Shown here: positions 25,501 through 36,279 of the stretch, one piece after another
How positions within the stretch are numbered: position 1 is the stretch's first letter
Layout: each line of letters begins with the position of its first letter
Assembly: GCA_945643635.1 (NCBI GenBank)
Contig: CALZFC010000001.1
Coordinates: forward strand, 601,001-665,000
DNA length: 64,000 nucleotides
Source of the DNA: Allodiplogaster sudhausi
Lineage: Eukaryota; Nematoda; Chromadorea; Rhabditida; Diplogasteridae
Reading direction: 5' to 3'
Made by a program: the position numbers and the translations under genes
The notes under the pieces: model-generated
What the model saw: only the letters and a program-made list of their open reading frames with translations
What the model was told of the DNA's origin: nothing
Database searches by the model: none

Positions 25501-27434
25501 ATTTAATTTTACTAAATCAACTTAAGTTTGCCTTAAATATTATCAATAATACTTGCTAATACGGAATTGTTCATCAAAATAACACGAATCAAACTGCTAT
25601 AATAGTCTAAGCCAGCCTTTCAATACTAATCAGTAAACATACAACCTTTTCTTTAAAGTAGAATAGAATTAAGTTCGATTCTTTAGACACTATCCTTTCA
25701 TGATGCAACAATTCATCCGATGCTACTCTTAATGCCCAACATAGCCTCTCAATGAGTGATTGAATACGGCAGAATCGCTGTTTCTTTTTAAACCCCGTTT
25801 ATTTAACGGAATATTATATCGTTAAATGTTTTTTGAGCAGTGGTCACTTACTTGGATGACTGATAAGCCTTCGTTGAGACTTCTTTGATGTGTTCAAGTC
25901 TCTGACTTTCGCTCAGTTGCTCGAATGTTGACTGAAATTGAAATGAATATTTAAAAAATATCTATTAACACAATAATCCTAGAGAATTACAAGAATTATA
26001 GTTCCTTTAAAAAAAAAAAGAATAAAACCAAAAGTTAACTTTATCAGACCGTTCTCTTAATGTTAGGTTACAACAAATACCCTAATTCCAACATAGTAAC
26101 ATACTGTATATGTCACCTTGCAGTAATCCTGGCAAAATGCCAAAATGGGGAATGACAACTCACCGAATCAACATGAGAGGCGACTTCACTCGTCATAGTC
26201 GAGCTTCCTCCGCTGCCACGAGTCACCAATCCACTGTTGGCGCCCCTGGAAGAGAAGAGGAAAACATAGACACTAATTAATCAACCTAACTAAAAAATAG
26301 ATTAATTAATCAAAACTAATTCCATTTCTTGAAATATCGAGAAATGCCTCGTACTAACAGCTTCAATGGCTTCGTGCAAATATTTCTTTATATTGCTTTA
26401 AAAAAGGATCAAATTCAAAGTTAAATGCACGCCACGCAATGGCATTTATCCATGCGAAAAGCAAAGCGTCGCGCAGTAATATACAGCAAGCTCGTTCGTA
26501 TTTCTCTGTATTTCATGATATTCATTATGTCCTCCTGACGCGATGGATAAATGGCCGCAAATATGGCAAATGATAAGGTAAAAATTTAAGGTGAGATTAT
26601 TAAGGTGATTAAAGTAAGTAAGAGTATACATTATAGACTATAGTATAGACTCACTGAATCTTTGGCAGCTTCTCCGCATTCTCGCGAGGAATTCGCTGGA
26701 CAATGATGGAAGAGTTGCGAGGGATGAGTGCGTCGCCTGTGTAGTTACGCTTCGTGTGTGCATTCTGGAAAAGAAAAATTATAAAGTCTAAAATGATTCC
26801 GGTAAAGAAAAGTCGAATCAACTAATATAAAAGCCATTTGCATGCACTATAACTTATATTTAAAATTACGTATGGATGCAATACATATATTCTATTCGTG
26901 TTTCTCACGTTAAATAAGCCCTTGAATAAAATTCTAATGCAAATGCTGTGGAGAAAATAGCGTAAAAGGTTACGAGTTACATATTAAGCGTAATATAGTT
27001 CTAACGTATAATTTCAACTGATAACATCACTTAAAATGGAATTTCAAAACTAGGAGTATCATCAGGTATTATTCAATGGATTAAAAAAAAAGTAATTTGA
27101 GTATTTTTTAAAGCCCTTGACAAGAATCACGTAGCACTTCAACAAATCAACTTCTTGTCTTCATTTCTTAATTTTGATGTCGTGAAGAAGAAGAAACGGC
27201 AAATATTAGACTTTGGCAGTTTGCCAAGACAATCGATCAATAGGCCGATGAAGAAAAGACTTGGCACAACAGCGGAAAACGGCTGACATGTAGGACGAGG
27301 TCGAAGGACTCGGCTTTGATGTTCTCTTTGGCGCAAATCTCCCGCTTGCAATCGGCGACCGAGATGGCGAGTCCGTCAAACTCGAGTGTCTTGTACTCGA
27401 GAGTCGTGCGAAACTTGTAGTGAATCGACGACAT
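15087..27434 (-). CDS. RBBP6-like RING E3 ubiquitin ligase (DWNN, zinc knuckle, RING, RS/KE tail)
   Basis: Role (family): nuclear E3 ligase, also tied to pre-mRNA 3'-end processing (yeast Mpe1). Seen: 25 exons, about 1,210 residues: 27288-27434, 26655-26764, 26164-26245, 25852-25931, 25356-25458, 23926-24066, 23614-23694, 23133-23246, 22621-22725, 22072-22215, 21473-21824, 21123-21282, 20672-20836, 20157-20244, 19435-19562, 18944-19115, 18299-18496, 17987-18043, 17641-17802, 16980-17228, 16634-16741, 16159-16333, 15582-15908, 15323-15425 and 15087-15170. The DWNN domain is exons 1-2 (MSSIHYKFRTTLEYKTLEFD). The CCHC knuckle CNRCYQPGHWYKNC is in exon 5. The RING is split over exons 7-8 (CPLC; CCGDSFCAEC). 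Then come Gln- and Pro-rich segments, SR and RG stretches, and a Lys/Glu tail. Odd: exon 18944-19115 has TGA codons in the joining frame although readable peptides lie in the other frames. Exon 16159-16333 is one base short of keeping phase. Confidence 0.93.
16785..16978. repeat. (CT)n tract in RBBP6 intron
   Basis: About 190 bases of CT repeat with CTCACTTTCCCTTCC units repeated three times. It ends at the donor of exon 16980-17228. Confidence 0.85.
18065..18292. repeat. (CT)n tract in RBBP6 intron
   Basis: About 225 bases of CT repeat, including a pure run near 18252-18290, reaching to within 7 bases of exon 18299-18496. Confidence 0.9.
18944..19115 (-). other. RBBP6 exon with local frame disruption
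   Basis: Seen: length 172 keeps phase with both neighbours, yet the joining frame contains two consecutive TGA codons. Sensible peptides occur in three frames in succession: RPPYGDRRYP, then HHMQQAMMMQPGVVGGMGP, then GGMTHMQQQQPQGG. Three single-base losses, near 19081, 19021 and 19001, would explain this while preserving overall phase. Either the base calls are wrong or the exon has decayed in a disordered, tolerant region. Confidence 0.7.
20598..20636. repeat. (TA)n microsatellite
   Basis: About 38 bases of uninterrupted TA repeat in an RBBP6 intron. Confidence 0.95.
21340..21470. repeat. (CT)n tract in RBBP6 intron
   Basis: Two CT runs (21340-21378 and 21428-21468). The second ends 3 bases from exon 21473-21824. 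Confidence 0.9.
22420..22600. repeat. (GA)n tract with CGCGCGTGCGC insertions
   Basis: About 180 bases of GA repeat in an RBBP6 intron, with two alternating purine-pyrimidine patches (gcgtgcgcgtgcgcgcgag at 22452 and gcacgcgcgcacgag at 22532) that could favour Z-DNA. Confidence 0.85.
22768..22956. mobile_element. MITE-like element, GGTGGTCCGA family, copy 1 (RBBP6 intron)
   Basis: Seen: left end caagggaaaaaagggtgtgg then tccgaa. The right end, read in reverse complement, is cagggaataaaaggatggtc then cgagggtcc. The interior contains cttacccaccca and ttttggcttaccgaccc. The same words appear in inverse orientation at 29132-29325. Terminal inverted repeats with a CAGGG start recall hAT-type non-autonomous elements, but no clear target duplication is visible. 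It has no coding capacity. Confidence 0.6.
24180..25355. other. Large RBBP6 intron, no recognised feature
   Basis: Part of the 24067-25355 intron. No convincing exon, RNA gene or repeat beyond short ATT and GA runs. A GC-richer patch at 24860-25000 has no recognisable coding content. Confidence 0.5.
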
Positions 27435-28156
27435 TGCCAATCTGACTGCAAATGAACGGTCCAAAAAATATAACCAAAAATAAACGACAAGAAGAACATA
27501 GAACCGAACGTCATTCTCATAAGATTATTAATCCGAAGATGTGAATAAAGCGAAAATCATGCACAAATAAACACGAAAACTCGCGGAAAACTCATCGACA
27601 AAAGAAAAGCAAAAACCCAAAACAATATACGAAAATGACAGCGTGTGACGCGTGTGGTGAAGGGAGTGTAGTCAGCGGGCGACGTTTGCAAAATCTCGTT
27701 TAGTGCTAGGTCATTATGAGTACGCCGGGTCAGACCTCTTCCTTTGGTCTCATTGTTTTTTATATCTCATTTTAAAGATATCATTTTGTTAAGTTGACTA
27801 CGACATATCAGCAGCCATCTTCTTATCACGATGAGTACAACATCCACATTGATTGCGAATTCGGGCGCAGACGTCTCGCATTTTTAGATTTCCCACTACA
27901 ATAATTTCCACAATTCTCGGTACTCATGGCCCCTGTCATTTCTCAACCATCCACAACCATTCCTTCTTGATCCGAACAGCTAAAGCTCTCTTTGTAGTGC
28001 CATAGCTAACAGTCATGTCCTTCTCCTCTCTCCTACCCGTAATATGCGCACTTTTTTTGTGTGCCCACACTGTCATGCATACCGTATACCATGTTTATTT
28101 ACATACCATATCATACAATGTGGAAGTCACGTGAATAAATCAAATTAATTAAATAA
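27435..28156. other. Intergenic between RBBP6 5' end and RPC6-like copy A 3' end
   Basis: No exon supported. From about 28040 the sequence (cataccgtataccatgttta) is the start of the duplicated unit that recurs at 29880 and 42690, marking the shared 3' flank of the RPC6-like copies. Confidence 0.6.
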
Positions 28157-29733
28157 TTAATCAATTGAAACGTCATTGAGTGTATTGACGAGTTCCTCGT
28201 GAGCTTCTCTAGACACTCCATTGATACAGCGTTCACTGTCGCGCTGGTTAGCCAAGAAGCGATCCTCGTTGCGCTGGCGCTCCGAGTCGGATCTAGAGTC
28301 CATAGAGTCGTCTGCGACCGCGTCGTACGGCATGTAGACGGCCATCATCTGGCCGAAGAACTTAAGAAAGTGAAGTAATAAAAAAAACTTAAGAAAGTGA
28401 AGTAAAAATACAAGCATAGAACAAATTAAAGATTTGTCTACAGTTTATTTATTTTTAATAAAAAATTTATTCTTTTAGACTTTATAATTATTATCATCAT
28501 CGCAGATTAGGAGAAAACAATAATTTTTTTATAAGTAGCTCATTTAAATAAATTTGTAAAAAAATTAATAAAAACATAAACGCATATCTCTAACTCCTAA
28601 AGCTTATGGTTAGAGTAGATATCGTACGTAATGGAAATATATTTAATGTATTTATTATGAATTACACGCTAAAGAAGTAAATAAGCAAATTATTGCACAC
28701 GCGTACCCGGATAGCTTTGATGAGCTTCTTCTGCTCGAGCGATCTAAGCGCTCTGTCGATCTATAAGCAGTCTATATTTATACTATTAATTCTTTTAATT
28801 ACGAGAGTCTACCCGCTGACGTTTTAAAGTGGGAAATGGGGAGGGAGGATAAAATATTTGAATTTCCCGTCAAAACATACACAAAATCCCGAGAGTCCGC
28901 TTTCCTGGCGTAGATAACGCATCGAGATGCCCTTGTTGCCGGCGTCGATGACGAGTGAGTTGAGCAGGCGCTCCACGACACTCAACTGGGCCGGGTCGGC
29001 CGGCTTCGTCGCCACGCGGCACGTGTGGACAAACTGAGAACAAGGAGAAGGGGCCTTTATTCAGGCGAGGAGGAAAACGTGTCATTTTGTGAGAAAATTT
29101 TTTTTCAAATAACATTATTGCAAAAAGCGCTCAGGAAAAAAAGGTGGTCCGAGGGTCCCGCAGAAGTGGGTGCTGGGTAAGACCTCCGAAAATACCTCGA
29201 AGAATAGGGTGAGAAAGCCAAACTGTAATGTTTTCAAAGAAAATAGAGTGTTGGAAAATTTAAATTTTCGAGTCTCAAAAATTGCGTGCGTAGTTCGATT
29301 CGGACCACCTTTTTTTCCCCTGAAAATGCTACATATCCATCGGCTGCTCCATTTGTCAGCCAAAAAGAGGCGGCGCATTTGGTAGAGCACAGTATTTTCC
29401 ATAAAAAAAAAGTGAATCAATACTGTAAAGCAGCAATAATAAACGGCAGATAATGCACACACAAACAACCCCAACAATGGCAAATAGAACGTCTTTGTCG
29501 TTCCTCTCATGCTCATTTACTATGCATTTATCTATCTATCTATCTCTATCTCATTTCTTCTCTATCTTCTCTCCCCTAACCCTAATCAGCTCCACTCGAT
29601 GGTCGGCGAGGAGTGCGTTGAGCGCGGCAATTACATCCGAATCAGAGACGCCGTTGCCGAGGAGGCCGGTCAGCGCTTTCAGATCGACGCCGTTCGGCTC
29701 AGAATCCAGCAGAGACAGCAAACGAGATTCCAT
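28157..29733 (-). CDS. RPC6 (POLR3F)-like protein, copy A, short form, intact
   Basis: Seen: four exons join in phase: 29581-29733 (51 codons), 28881-29033 (51), 28707-28760 (18) and 28157-28360 (67 plus stop), 187 residues. Exon 1 starts MESRLLSLLDSEPNGVD, a first winged helix ending LLADHRVELIR. Exon 2 has SLVIDAGNKGISMRYLRQES and exon 3 IDRALRSLEQKKLIKAIR, the second winged helix of the Pol III subunit RPC6 (family motif IEDAGNKGIW...SLESKKLIKAVK). Exon 4 gives AVYMPYDAV, where the family has KVYMLYNL, then an acidic tail ending NTLNDVSID. Known: RPC6 (about 300 residues) with RPC3/RPC7 supports Pol III initiation. This copy lacks the C-terminal third, so a full Pol III function is uncertain. 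A MITE lies in intron 1. It is the first of a tandem pair. Confidence 0.82.
29132..29325. mobile_element. MITE-like element, GGTGGTCCGA family, copy 2 (RPC6 copy A intron)
   Basis: Seen: left caggaaaaaaaggtggtccg, and right, reverse-complemented, caggggaaaaaaaggtggtc then cga. The interior words gggtaagacctccgaaaata and gaatagggt match copy 1 at 22768-22956 in opposite orientation. The two lie in introns of different genes. Non-autonomous. Confidence 0.65.
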
Positions 29734-29879
29734 CTCGCGGAAATGGGCGGGAAATATTAATATTTGAAAATATTAGCGAGAAAATCAAAATTTGAAGAAC
29801 CAAACGCTAAACATGCATATAAACAAAAGTACCTGGAAGTACCTAGAACTTGCTCTTATTTTGTGTACCCAAACTGCCA

Positions 29880-31377
29880 TGTATACCGTATACCATGTTT
29901 ATTTACATACCATATCATACAATGTGGAAGTCGCGTGACTAAATCAAATTAATTAAATAATTAATCAATCGAAACGTTATTGAGTGTATTGACGAGTTGC
30001 TCGTGAGCTTCTTCCGACACCGTATTGATGCACTCTTCCCTGTAGCGCTGGCTAGCCATGTGGCGATCCTCGTTGCGCTGGCGTTCCGAGTCGAATTCAT
30101 GGTCGCTGGAGCTCGCATCCTCAACCGCTTCGTACGGCATGTAGAAGGCCCTCATCTGGCCGACGAACTTAAGAAAGTGAAATAATATCAAGCATTAAAA
30201 AATTATAGTTCGTCTACAGCTTATTTATTTTTAATAAAAAAATTTATTCTTTTAGACTATTATCATCATTGCAGGTAAGGAGAAAAACAATAATTTTTTG
30301 TAAGTAGTACATTTACATGATACCTTGACAGCTTTGATGAGCTTCTTCTGCTCGAGTGATTTAAGCGCTCAGTCGATCTAAAAGCAGTCTATATTTATAC
30401 CATTAATTTTCTAATTACAAGCCTAACGACTGACTATTTAAAGTGGGAGGGTTGGGGGGGGGCAAAAAAATTTGAATTCCCCGACAAACACATACGTCTA
30501 TTCCCGAGAGTCCGCTTTGCATCCATAGATTAGGATTCGAGATGCCCTTGTTGCCGGCATCGATGACGAGCGAGTTGAGCAGGCTCTCCTCGTTGCTCAG
30601 CCGGTCGGCTGGCTCTGCAGACCGCGTCGCCACGCGCAAGGTGTGGCCAAACTGAACAAGAAGATGAGGCCCCTGATTTAGGGAAAAGCGTTGGGAAACT
30701 CGTAGATTTCAAACGAGACGGCTACGGTAGCCCCTTTTTCACAGTTTCTGATTCATGACAAGACATGAATACGGTAAATCAAACGCACAAGTTGGCTACG
30801 GAGCCATCATTTCATATTTCCATAATAAACAGCATTTTTAGACAGAATCAGGGCTTGAAATGGGGTGCCCAAACCCTCGAGGAAGGATCAGTGAGGGGAC
30901 GGCGGAAACAGTTAATTCATTTTAAATATGACAAAATTTTTCGATTATATTTCGCTTTAGCACGTATATTCGATTTTCTTAACGAAGAAGGATGACTGAA
31001 AATTTGTCTAGGCAATCGGCTTTTAAGCTATGGACATAATTTGCAATATACAGTCGTTCTTTGAAACATGAACCAATATTATGATTTAAGCTAGAAGTTG
31101 ATAATTCCGGTTTATATTACACAAACTGAAAAAAGTGTCTCAAGCAGTGGATAAAGAGGGCTGTCATCTTGCGAGAAAATTATTGCAAAAATGCAACATA
31201 TTGTGCTCCATGTTTCTACCAAAAAAATGCGGCATTTGGAAGGGCATAGTAATGTCTACTAAAAACAATGAGAATCAATACTGTTAAGTAGCAATAATAA
31301 ACCGTAGATTATACGCACGTTTCCAACCACAATAATGGCAAGTGATACACGTCTTATTCGTCACTATCTCATTTACT

Positions 31378-31450
<73 letters not shown>

Positions 31451-31456
31451 CTCTCG

Positions 31457-31513
<57 letters not shown>

Positions 31514-31970
31514 CACTAACCTTAATCAGCTCCACTCGATGGTCGGCGAGTAGCGCGTTGAGCGCGACCGTTGCATCCGAAGCAGAGGCCGAGCAGCTCA
31601 TTCACATCGACGCCGTTCGGTTCAGACTCCAGCAGAGACATCAGGCGCGACTCCATCGCTCGAAAATGGGAGGGAAATATTACAATTTCGAAATATTAGC
31701 GAGAAACATCATAATTTGAAGAACCACGCGCATATGAACAAAATGCCTGGAAGTAACCGGACATCAAGGAACATACATTTAGAGCGCAAAAAAAACTAGT
31801 GTGCAAAGTAATGAAGTAATGAAAGCAGGAAATGAGTCCTGAACGGGCGACACCAGCTTTTTTTTTAGTGAGCAGACATTTAGTGCGCATCAAGATTGCA
31901 GTCTTACTGTATTATTCGCTTTTCACGCCCTATCCCCAAGAGAACACCAAATGGTCATGAATGCACTTGA
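29880..31970 (-). pseudogene. RPC6-like copy B, tandem duplicate with frameshift and stop
   Basis: Seen: all four exons are recognisable in the same order as copy A. Exon 1 (31519-31654) starts MESRLMSLLESEPNGVDV, but a short deletion near 31590 shifts it to a premature TAA. The remainder (VALNALLADHRVELIK) survives in another frame. Exon 2 (30496-30651) is open with SLVIDAGNKGISNPNLWMQS. Exon 3 (30325-30378) reads ID-stop-ALKSLEQKKLIKAVK, with TGA replacing the Arg codon. Exon 4 (29961-30164) is open and ends NTLNNVSID. The 3' flank repeats copy A's, and the upstream flank to about 31970 (gcagacatttagtgcgcatc) also recurs upstream of copy C. A (CT)n tract (31378-31515) fills intron 1. Most likely a decaying duplicate. 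Confidence 0.8.
31378..31515. repeat. (CT)n tract in RPC6 copy B intron
   Basis: About 137 bases of CTCTCT/CTCTCTCCT repeat directly next to exon 1. In copies A, C and D the equivalent position has only a short CT-rich stretch, so the tract expanded after duplication. Confidence 0.9.
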
Positions 31971-32160
31971 AATGTTGTTGTCTATTGCAAAGCTTCACAA
32001 ACAAAAATATTGGTAATAAATTTATGAGAAAAAAATTATGCTTTTCTCAGAAGCAAATGATCCCTTCGTTCAAATTCGTAATGTGAGTTGTATAATAAAA
32101 AGTGCAAAGGGCTTGGGGACCCTGAAGACTCAATAAGTATTCCCCGTGATGACAGATCTG

Positions 32161-32445
32161 CACTCTAAAGTGAGAGGAAGAGAGAAAGGGAGAGGGAGAG
32201 AGCTTGAGAGAGAGAGGAGGAGAGGGAGGGAGAGGGAGGGAGAGATGGAGAGAGAGAGGAGAGAGAGCGAGAGATGTAGCGAGAGAGAGAGAGAGAAAGG
32301 GGAGAGAGAGAGAGAGAGTAGTAGTAGCAACAGAGAGGAATGCAAACCTGGCAGACGTCGCGACGGTCCAGCCCCTGCGATGAAGCACTGCATCCGCTTC
32401 GTGAAGCGGCACACGTCGGAATCGATTCCTGCAAAATATGACGCC
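32161..32445 (-). other. GA tract plus one possible orphan exon
   Basis: 32165-32330 is a GA-rich tract. On the minus strand, 32348-32433 has an acceptor-like ttttgcag followed by GIDSDVCRFTKRMQCFIAGA and a donor-like CAG|GTTTGC, so it could be a real exon. No neighbouring exon or family was recognised. Speculative. Confidence 0.2.
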
Positions 32446-32689
32446 AACGTAGATTTCTTTTGAATAGAAATATATGGAAGTCAATATAATCAGGTGAAAA
32501 AAGAGAGGAAAACGAAATTGGCAGAAGTTAAAAATGCATAAATAAGACAGAAACGGACCGGTAGCAAGTCAATATCGAAGAGAAACCAAGTAATGCTTTC
32601 ATGTTAATTCAGACTGTTACAGAGAGGGAGAGAGAGAGAGAGAGAGAGAGAGCGGGAAAGAGGTAGGGCGATAATAGCGGAAATTCGAG

Positions 32690-33490
32690 GTGGCCGCCTG
32701 CATCAGCTACCTGGCCACGAACTCTCATCAGACAATCATCGCGGATAGGTTCGGAACCAGCCAGAAGGTCATCTCAGACATCGTTTCCCGAGTGGTTGAA
32801 GCGTTGACGAGCGCAGCAGTCGTGAACCGCTTCATTCGGTTCCCAGTCCACGACGTCGCATGGAGGTCTCAAGTTGCCCGTGGATTCTCCCGGTATGCTG
32901 GTCTGCCAAACGTGGTTGGAGCGATTGACGGCTCGCTAATACCCATTGCAACCCCCTCATCTAACCCCGGTCAATATCGCTGCAGGAAGGGGTTTAGTGC
33001 GCTAAACATGCTAGCAATTGTGGACCACCGAGGAAGATTTCTCTACATCAACCCTCGGTATCCCGGCTCCTCCCACGATTCGTTCATTTACTCACAGTCA
33101 ACGGCCAAGAGCGCGATGGATTCCCTGGGAGCAATTCCTGGCTACGCCCTCGTGGGTGACAGCGGCTTCCAAAACGGCGAGAGGGTGATGACCCCATTCG
33201 CAAGAGGAGCAGTCACTGCTCAGCAAGCTCGCTTCAACCGCAAGCACGCCAAGACGCGAGTGATCGTGGAGCAGAGCTTCGGATGGCTGAAGAAGCGATT
33301 CACTATCCTCTCCACGCGATGTCGCCTTTCCCCTGAGCGGGCAGCAAAAGTTGTCCTCGCTTGTGCAGTTTTGCACAACTTCGGGATTGAACGTGGCTAC
33401 AGTCGCTGCCAACTCGGCCCCCCACGACGTGGTCTTCGACTTCCCCAGCATTCCCGTAACCCCCGTGAGCTTCTCACCGCAGCGCTTTAG
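32690..33490 (+). CDS. PIF/Harbinger-type DDE transposase (HARBI1-like nuclease), 5' end not fixed
   Basis: Seen: 266 codons, with a GTG at the first codon of the open stretch preceded by an acceptor-like ttcgag, so the true start is probably in an upstream exon. Order: a helix-turn-helix-like start (FGTSQKVISDIVSRVVEAL), then the DDE nuclease with AIDGSLIPI (D80), PGSSHDSFI (D130), VGDSGF (D157) and VEQSFGWLKKRF (E194), then LACAVLHNFGIERG as in HARBI1. Known: the family moves with a separate Myb-like protein and makes 3-bp duplications. That partner is the convergent gene at 34118-35966. An AATAAA is present at about 33521. No frameshifts, so it may be recent, or domesticated. Terminal repeats were not located. 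Confidence 0.88.
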   Translation: MAACISYLATNSHQTIIADRFGTSQKVISDIVSRVVEALTSAAVVNRFIRFPVHDVAWRSQVARGFSRYAGLPNVVGAIDGSLIPIATPSSNPGQYRCRKGFSALNMLAIVDHRGRFLYINPRYPGSSHDSFIYSQSTAKSAMDSLGAIPGYALVGDSGFQNGERVMTPFARGAVTAQQARFNRKHAKTRVIVEQSFGWLKKRFTILSTRCRLSPERAAKVVLACAVLHNFGIERGYSRCQLGPPRRGLRLPQHSRNPRELLTAAL

Positions 33491-34117
33491 CTGGCCAGTT
33501 AACCTGTACATCTGTTAAGAATAAACATTTATCCTCTCATGTTCATTGCAGCCGTATTAACCGTATTAATTAAAGAAACTAAAATCTAGAAGCATAAAAA
33601 GACAAGATAACAAGAACAAGAATGCTCGATTAAGTTAAAAGGAAAAAAAAGGAGTACTGTAACTGTTTCTATTTTATAAGTTATTCTAGTTAAGCCTTTA
33701 TGAGGCTTAACAACACTTTGTATTACGAAACACAACATACTAATAGAATTACCGTACTCTACAACTATCCGCTCAGAAATGACAAACATAGTTTTCAATC
33801 GAAATGCAACTGCAACAACTCACTGTAACAACTTTTCTTCATATATATGAGCTAAAGAAACTAAAAACTAAGAGTGAGAAAACTGGACATGGAATGAACA
33901 GTTTTCTAGAAAACAAACATGCTAAAAAGGTAAACTAAACAGCTAAGCTAAAAAGAAAACAATATGGAGTACTCTAACTATATTCCACAATAATCTATAC
34001 TATGTAGTCTTCTATTAATATTCAACCATTTCTGTTACTAGAATGCTATATACTGTATTAATAGAATTACATTAGCTGTACTGCTAAAAGCTCTGAATAT
34101 ATTCTTCAAAGTACGAT
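33491..34117. other. Spacer between convergent Harbinger genes
   Basis: AT-rich 3'-3' spacer without exons. It holds two diverged copies of a segment (gctaaagaaactaaaa... at about 33570-33760 and 33850-34030), a short internal duplication. Confidence 0.5.
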
Positions 34118-35966
34118 TCAATATTGAATCGATTGGGATGACGCAATACTTGGAGCAACGCTTGCTGCTCCGTGTTCTTCTCCGAATGCCGAGGTCATCG
34201 GCTTCAGGAACTGGAACTCCTTGGAATCGGCGGGCGGTGTTTGGATAAGACGCTCGTAACTGTCCTTAAAAAGTTATGTTTATAAATTGAAATAAAAAAT
34301 TTGTAAAAAAAATACGTTTGTTATGATTAAAACAAATAAATATCTTGAAGGGACAATTGGTAGAGAGGGATACTGTATTAGCCAGCTTATTATAAGATAA
34401 TACAGTAACCTGTTCATGAATGTTTGATCCCGCATCGTGAGGAAGTAGATGGCCGCTCTGACGGAGCATCTCCAGGCTTTTCTTCATCTCGCGTGCCAGA
34501 CCAATCTGCTCCTCGAGAGCATCTTTAGCGCGATCTGCCACAATTTGAATCCTCCGATATGCTTCCGCCTGTTCCTTGAACGCGTTCTGCTGAGCCTAAA
34601 CAAGTAGGAAGTTAGTGGATAAAAACGTAAACAATTAGGGAGTCAATGTTCAAAATAATACCGTAAGACTTATGTAAGCAGGGAATAAGTACCTTGTACA
34701 TCTCAGCCATTTCCGTCAGAACTCTCTTCTCCGATACGGTTCCCATTTTCTTCATCTTCTTTCCCTTCTTGACACGGTTCGACTCCTCTTCACTCTCGTC
34801 CTCGACTGAGGACGTCTCACCAGAACTGTCGCTTTGAATCTAAACAAGTCTTGAATCAACAAAAGGAAAAATAAACAAAATGATCATAGCGTGAATGTGA
34901 TAAATTGGAATAAAATATGTTTCCAAGATACAGTGCTAACCATAACCATTCTTCTTTTCTTATTGCGATTGCCATCTTCCGAGATTGCTTCCCTCTTCCG
35001 ATTGTTGTATCGCGTCTTAGTGGTCCCGCTATCACCGAGAAATTCGGGCTGTAAAGAAATAGTAAAATAGTAAAAAGGAAGTTTTTTTTTATAAATTAGT
35101 TCCTGAATATTATTGACTATAAAATTAGGCAATTACTATTTTAACCTTTTTATCATAATAAATTTGAATTGCTAATAAAATAAGCAATGTTTGCATATTG
35201 TGAACACTTAAGCATTCTAACCTCGAATTGCATGTCGCTTGTCCCATCGTTCTTGTGATTGCCATCTCCCGAGAACGAGCTCCCGAGAACTTCGCCCTGC
35301 AAAGAACGAGTCGAGAATTACATAGAAACTAAATACTCATGTCAGCTAATTACTTCCATGAATTGCACATTCATCTTTTTTTATTTAGTTTAGTTAAATA
35401 AGAATAATGATTCAACACGTCATATTTACATCGTGATCTTCTCATATTCAAACCATAAATATTATGAAAGGAGCATTTAGTCTAACCGTTCCTGTTTCGA
35501 GCGATTTGGGACCAACTCCTCCGAAGCTTGGCGTGCACGCGTTCATCCTGCGGAGCAGATAGTCGGTCACTCCCATCTGCTCGGTCAGCGGAACTCGCAG
35601 CTTCTCTGCTTCCACGTCCACTCCACCTCCTGTCTGTCGCAGATAACTGCAAAAACACACAAAGGATAACAGAATCAATGCGACCAAAAAGATTATCAAC
35701 CTATTCCACCGTGCTACATTCTTCTTCAGCGAAGATTTCTTGTATTTGAGATGATCCTTCATCGACTGCAGGGAACGAACGGTTCGAAATTTCACAATGA
35801 ATTCCCTTTCAATCTCCTCCCATATTGCATTCCTCCGTCGATTCACTGCCGGTTCACGATCCGCATTTCCCTCGAAGAGGGCAGTGCGGTTATCGTATGC
35901 CCGTTGGATGATGAACTCTGACATCTCACCGCTGAATTGCTCTCCTCGCTTCTTCGTACGATCCAT
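34118..35966 (-). CDS. Myb/SANT-like DNA-binding protein, partner of the Harbinger transposase
   Basis: Seen: exons at about 35707-35966, 35487-35647, 35221-35299, 34942-35049, 34693-34839, 34412-34596 and 34118-34268, about 360 residues. The N-terminal MDRTKKRGEQFSGEMSEFII and RRNAIWEEIEREFIVKF / SLQSMKDHLKYKK form a trihelix Myb/SANT-like domain of the sort that accompanies Harbinger transposases. The middle is Ser/Glu/Lys-rich (KKGKKMKKMG). A predicted coiled coil (AQQNAFKEQAEAYRRIQIVA to LEMLRQSGH) precedes the end ASSQSIQY. Known: in Harbinger systems the Myb-like protein carries the transposase to the nucleus and element ends. The frame 35448-35706 between exons 1 and 2 is an intron whose length keeps the frame open, and its hydrophobic stretch is not a membrane segment. 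The coding sequence is open throughout. Confidence 0.8.
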
Positions 35967-36279
35967 ACTGCAAACAGGAAGAGAGTGGAGAGAAACTACA
36001 GTATCAAGCCTTTCAAATATACTTTACAGAACCCCCACACTAAATCAAAAGTATACTGTATAGCTGTACAGAATCCACAAACACTTGTTAGCCTAGCTCA
36101 AATCAGACGACTGAAATGGTTATCCACAACCATTTCTACTTGTTCATTACTGAGCTTCTAGTATGCTCTAGTAAAAGAAAACAACCCTGACAAAACCAAA
36201 AACAAGGTGAACCAACACATATTGTTAGGCCAGCAATGTCCCTCCTCACAAGTATGCAAACCAAAGAACTGGGAGACTA

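Noticed and set aside
35640..35706. Hydrophobic stretch in the Myb-like frame suggesting a transmembrane segment
   Set aside because: It is flanked by a GTAGCA donor and a ttttgcag acceptor; removing it keeps frame, so it is an intron.
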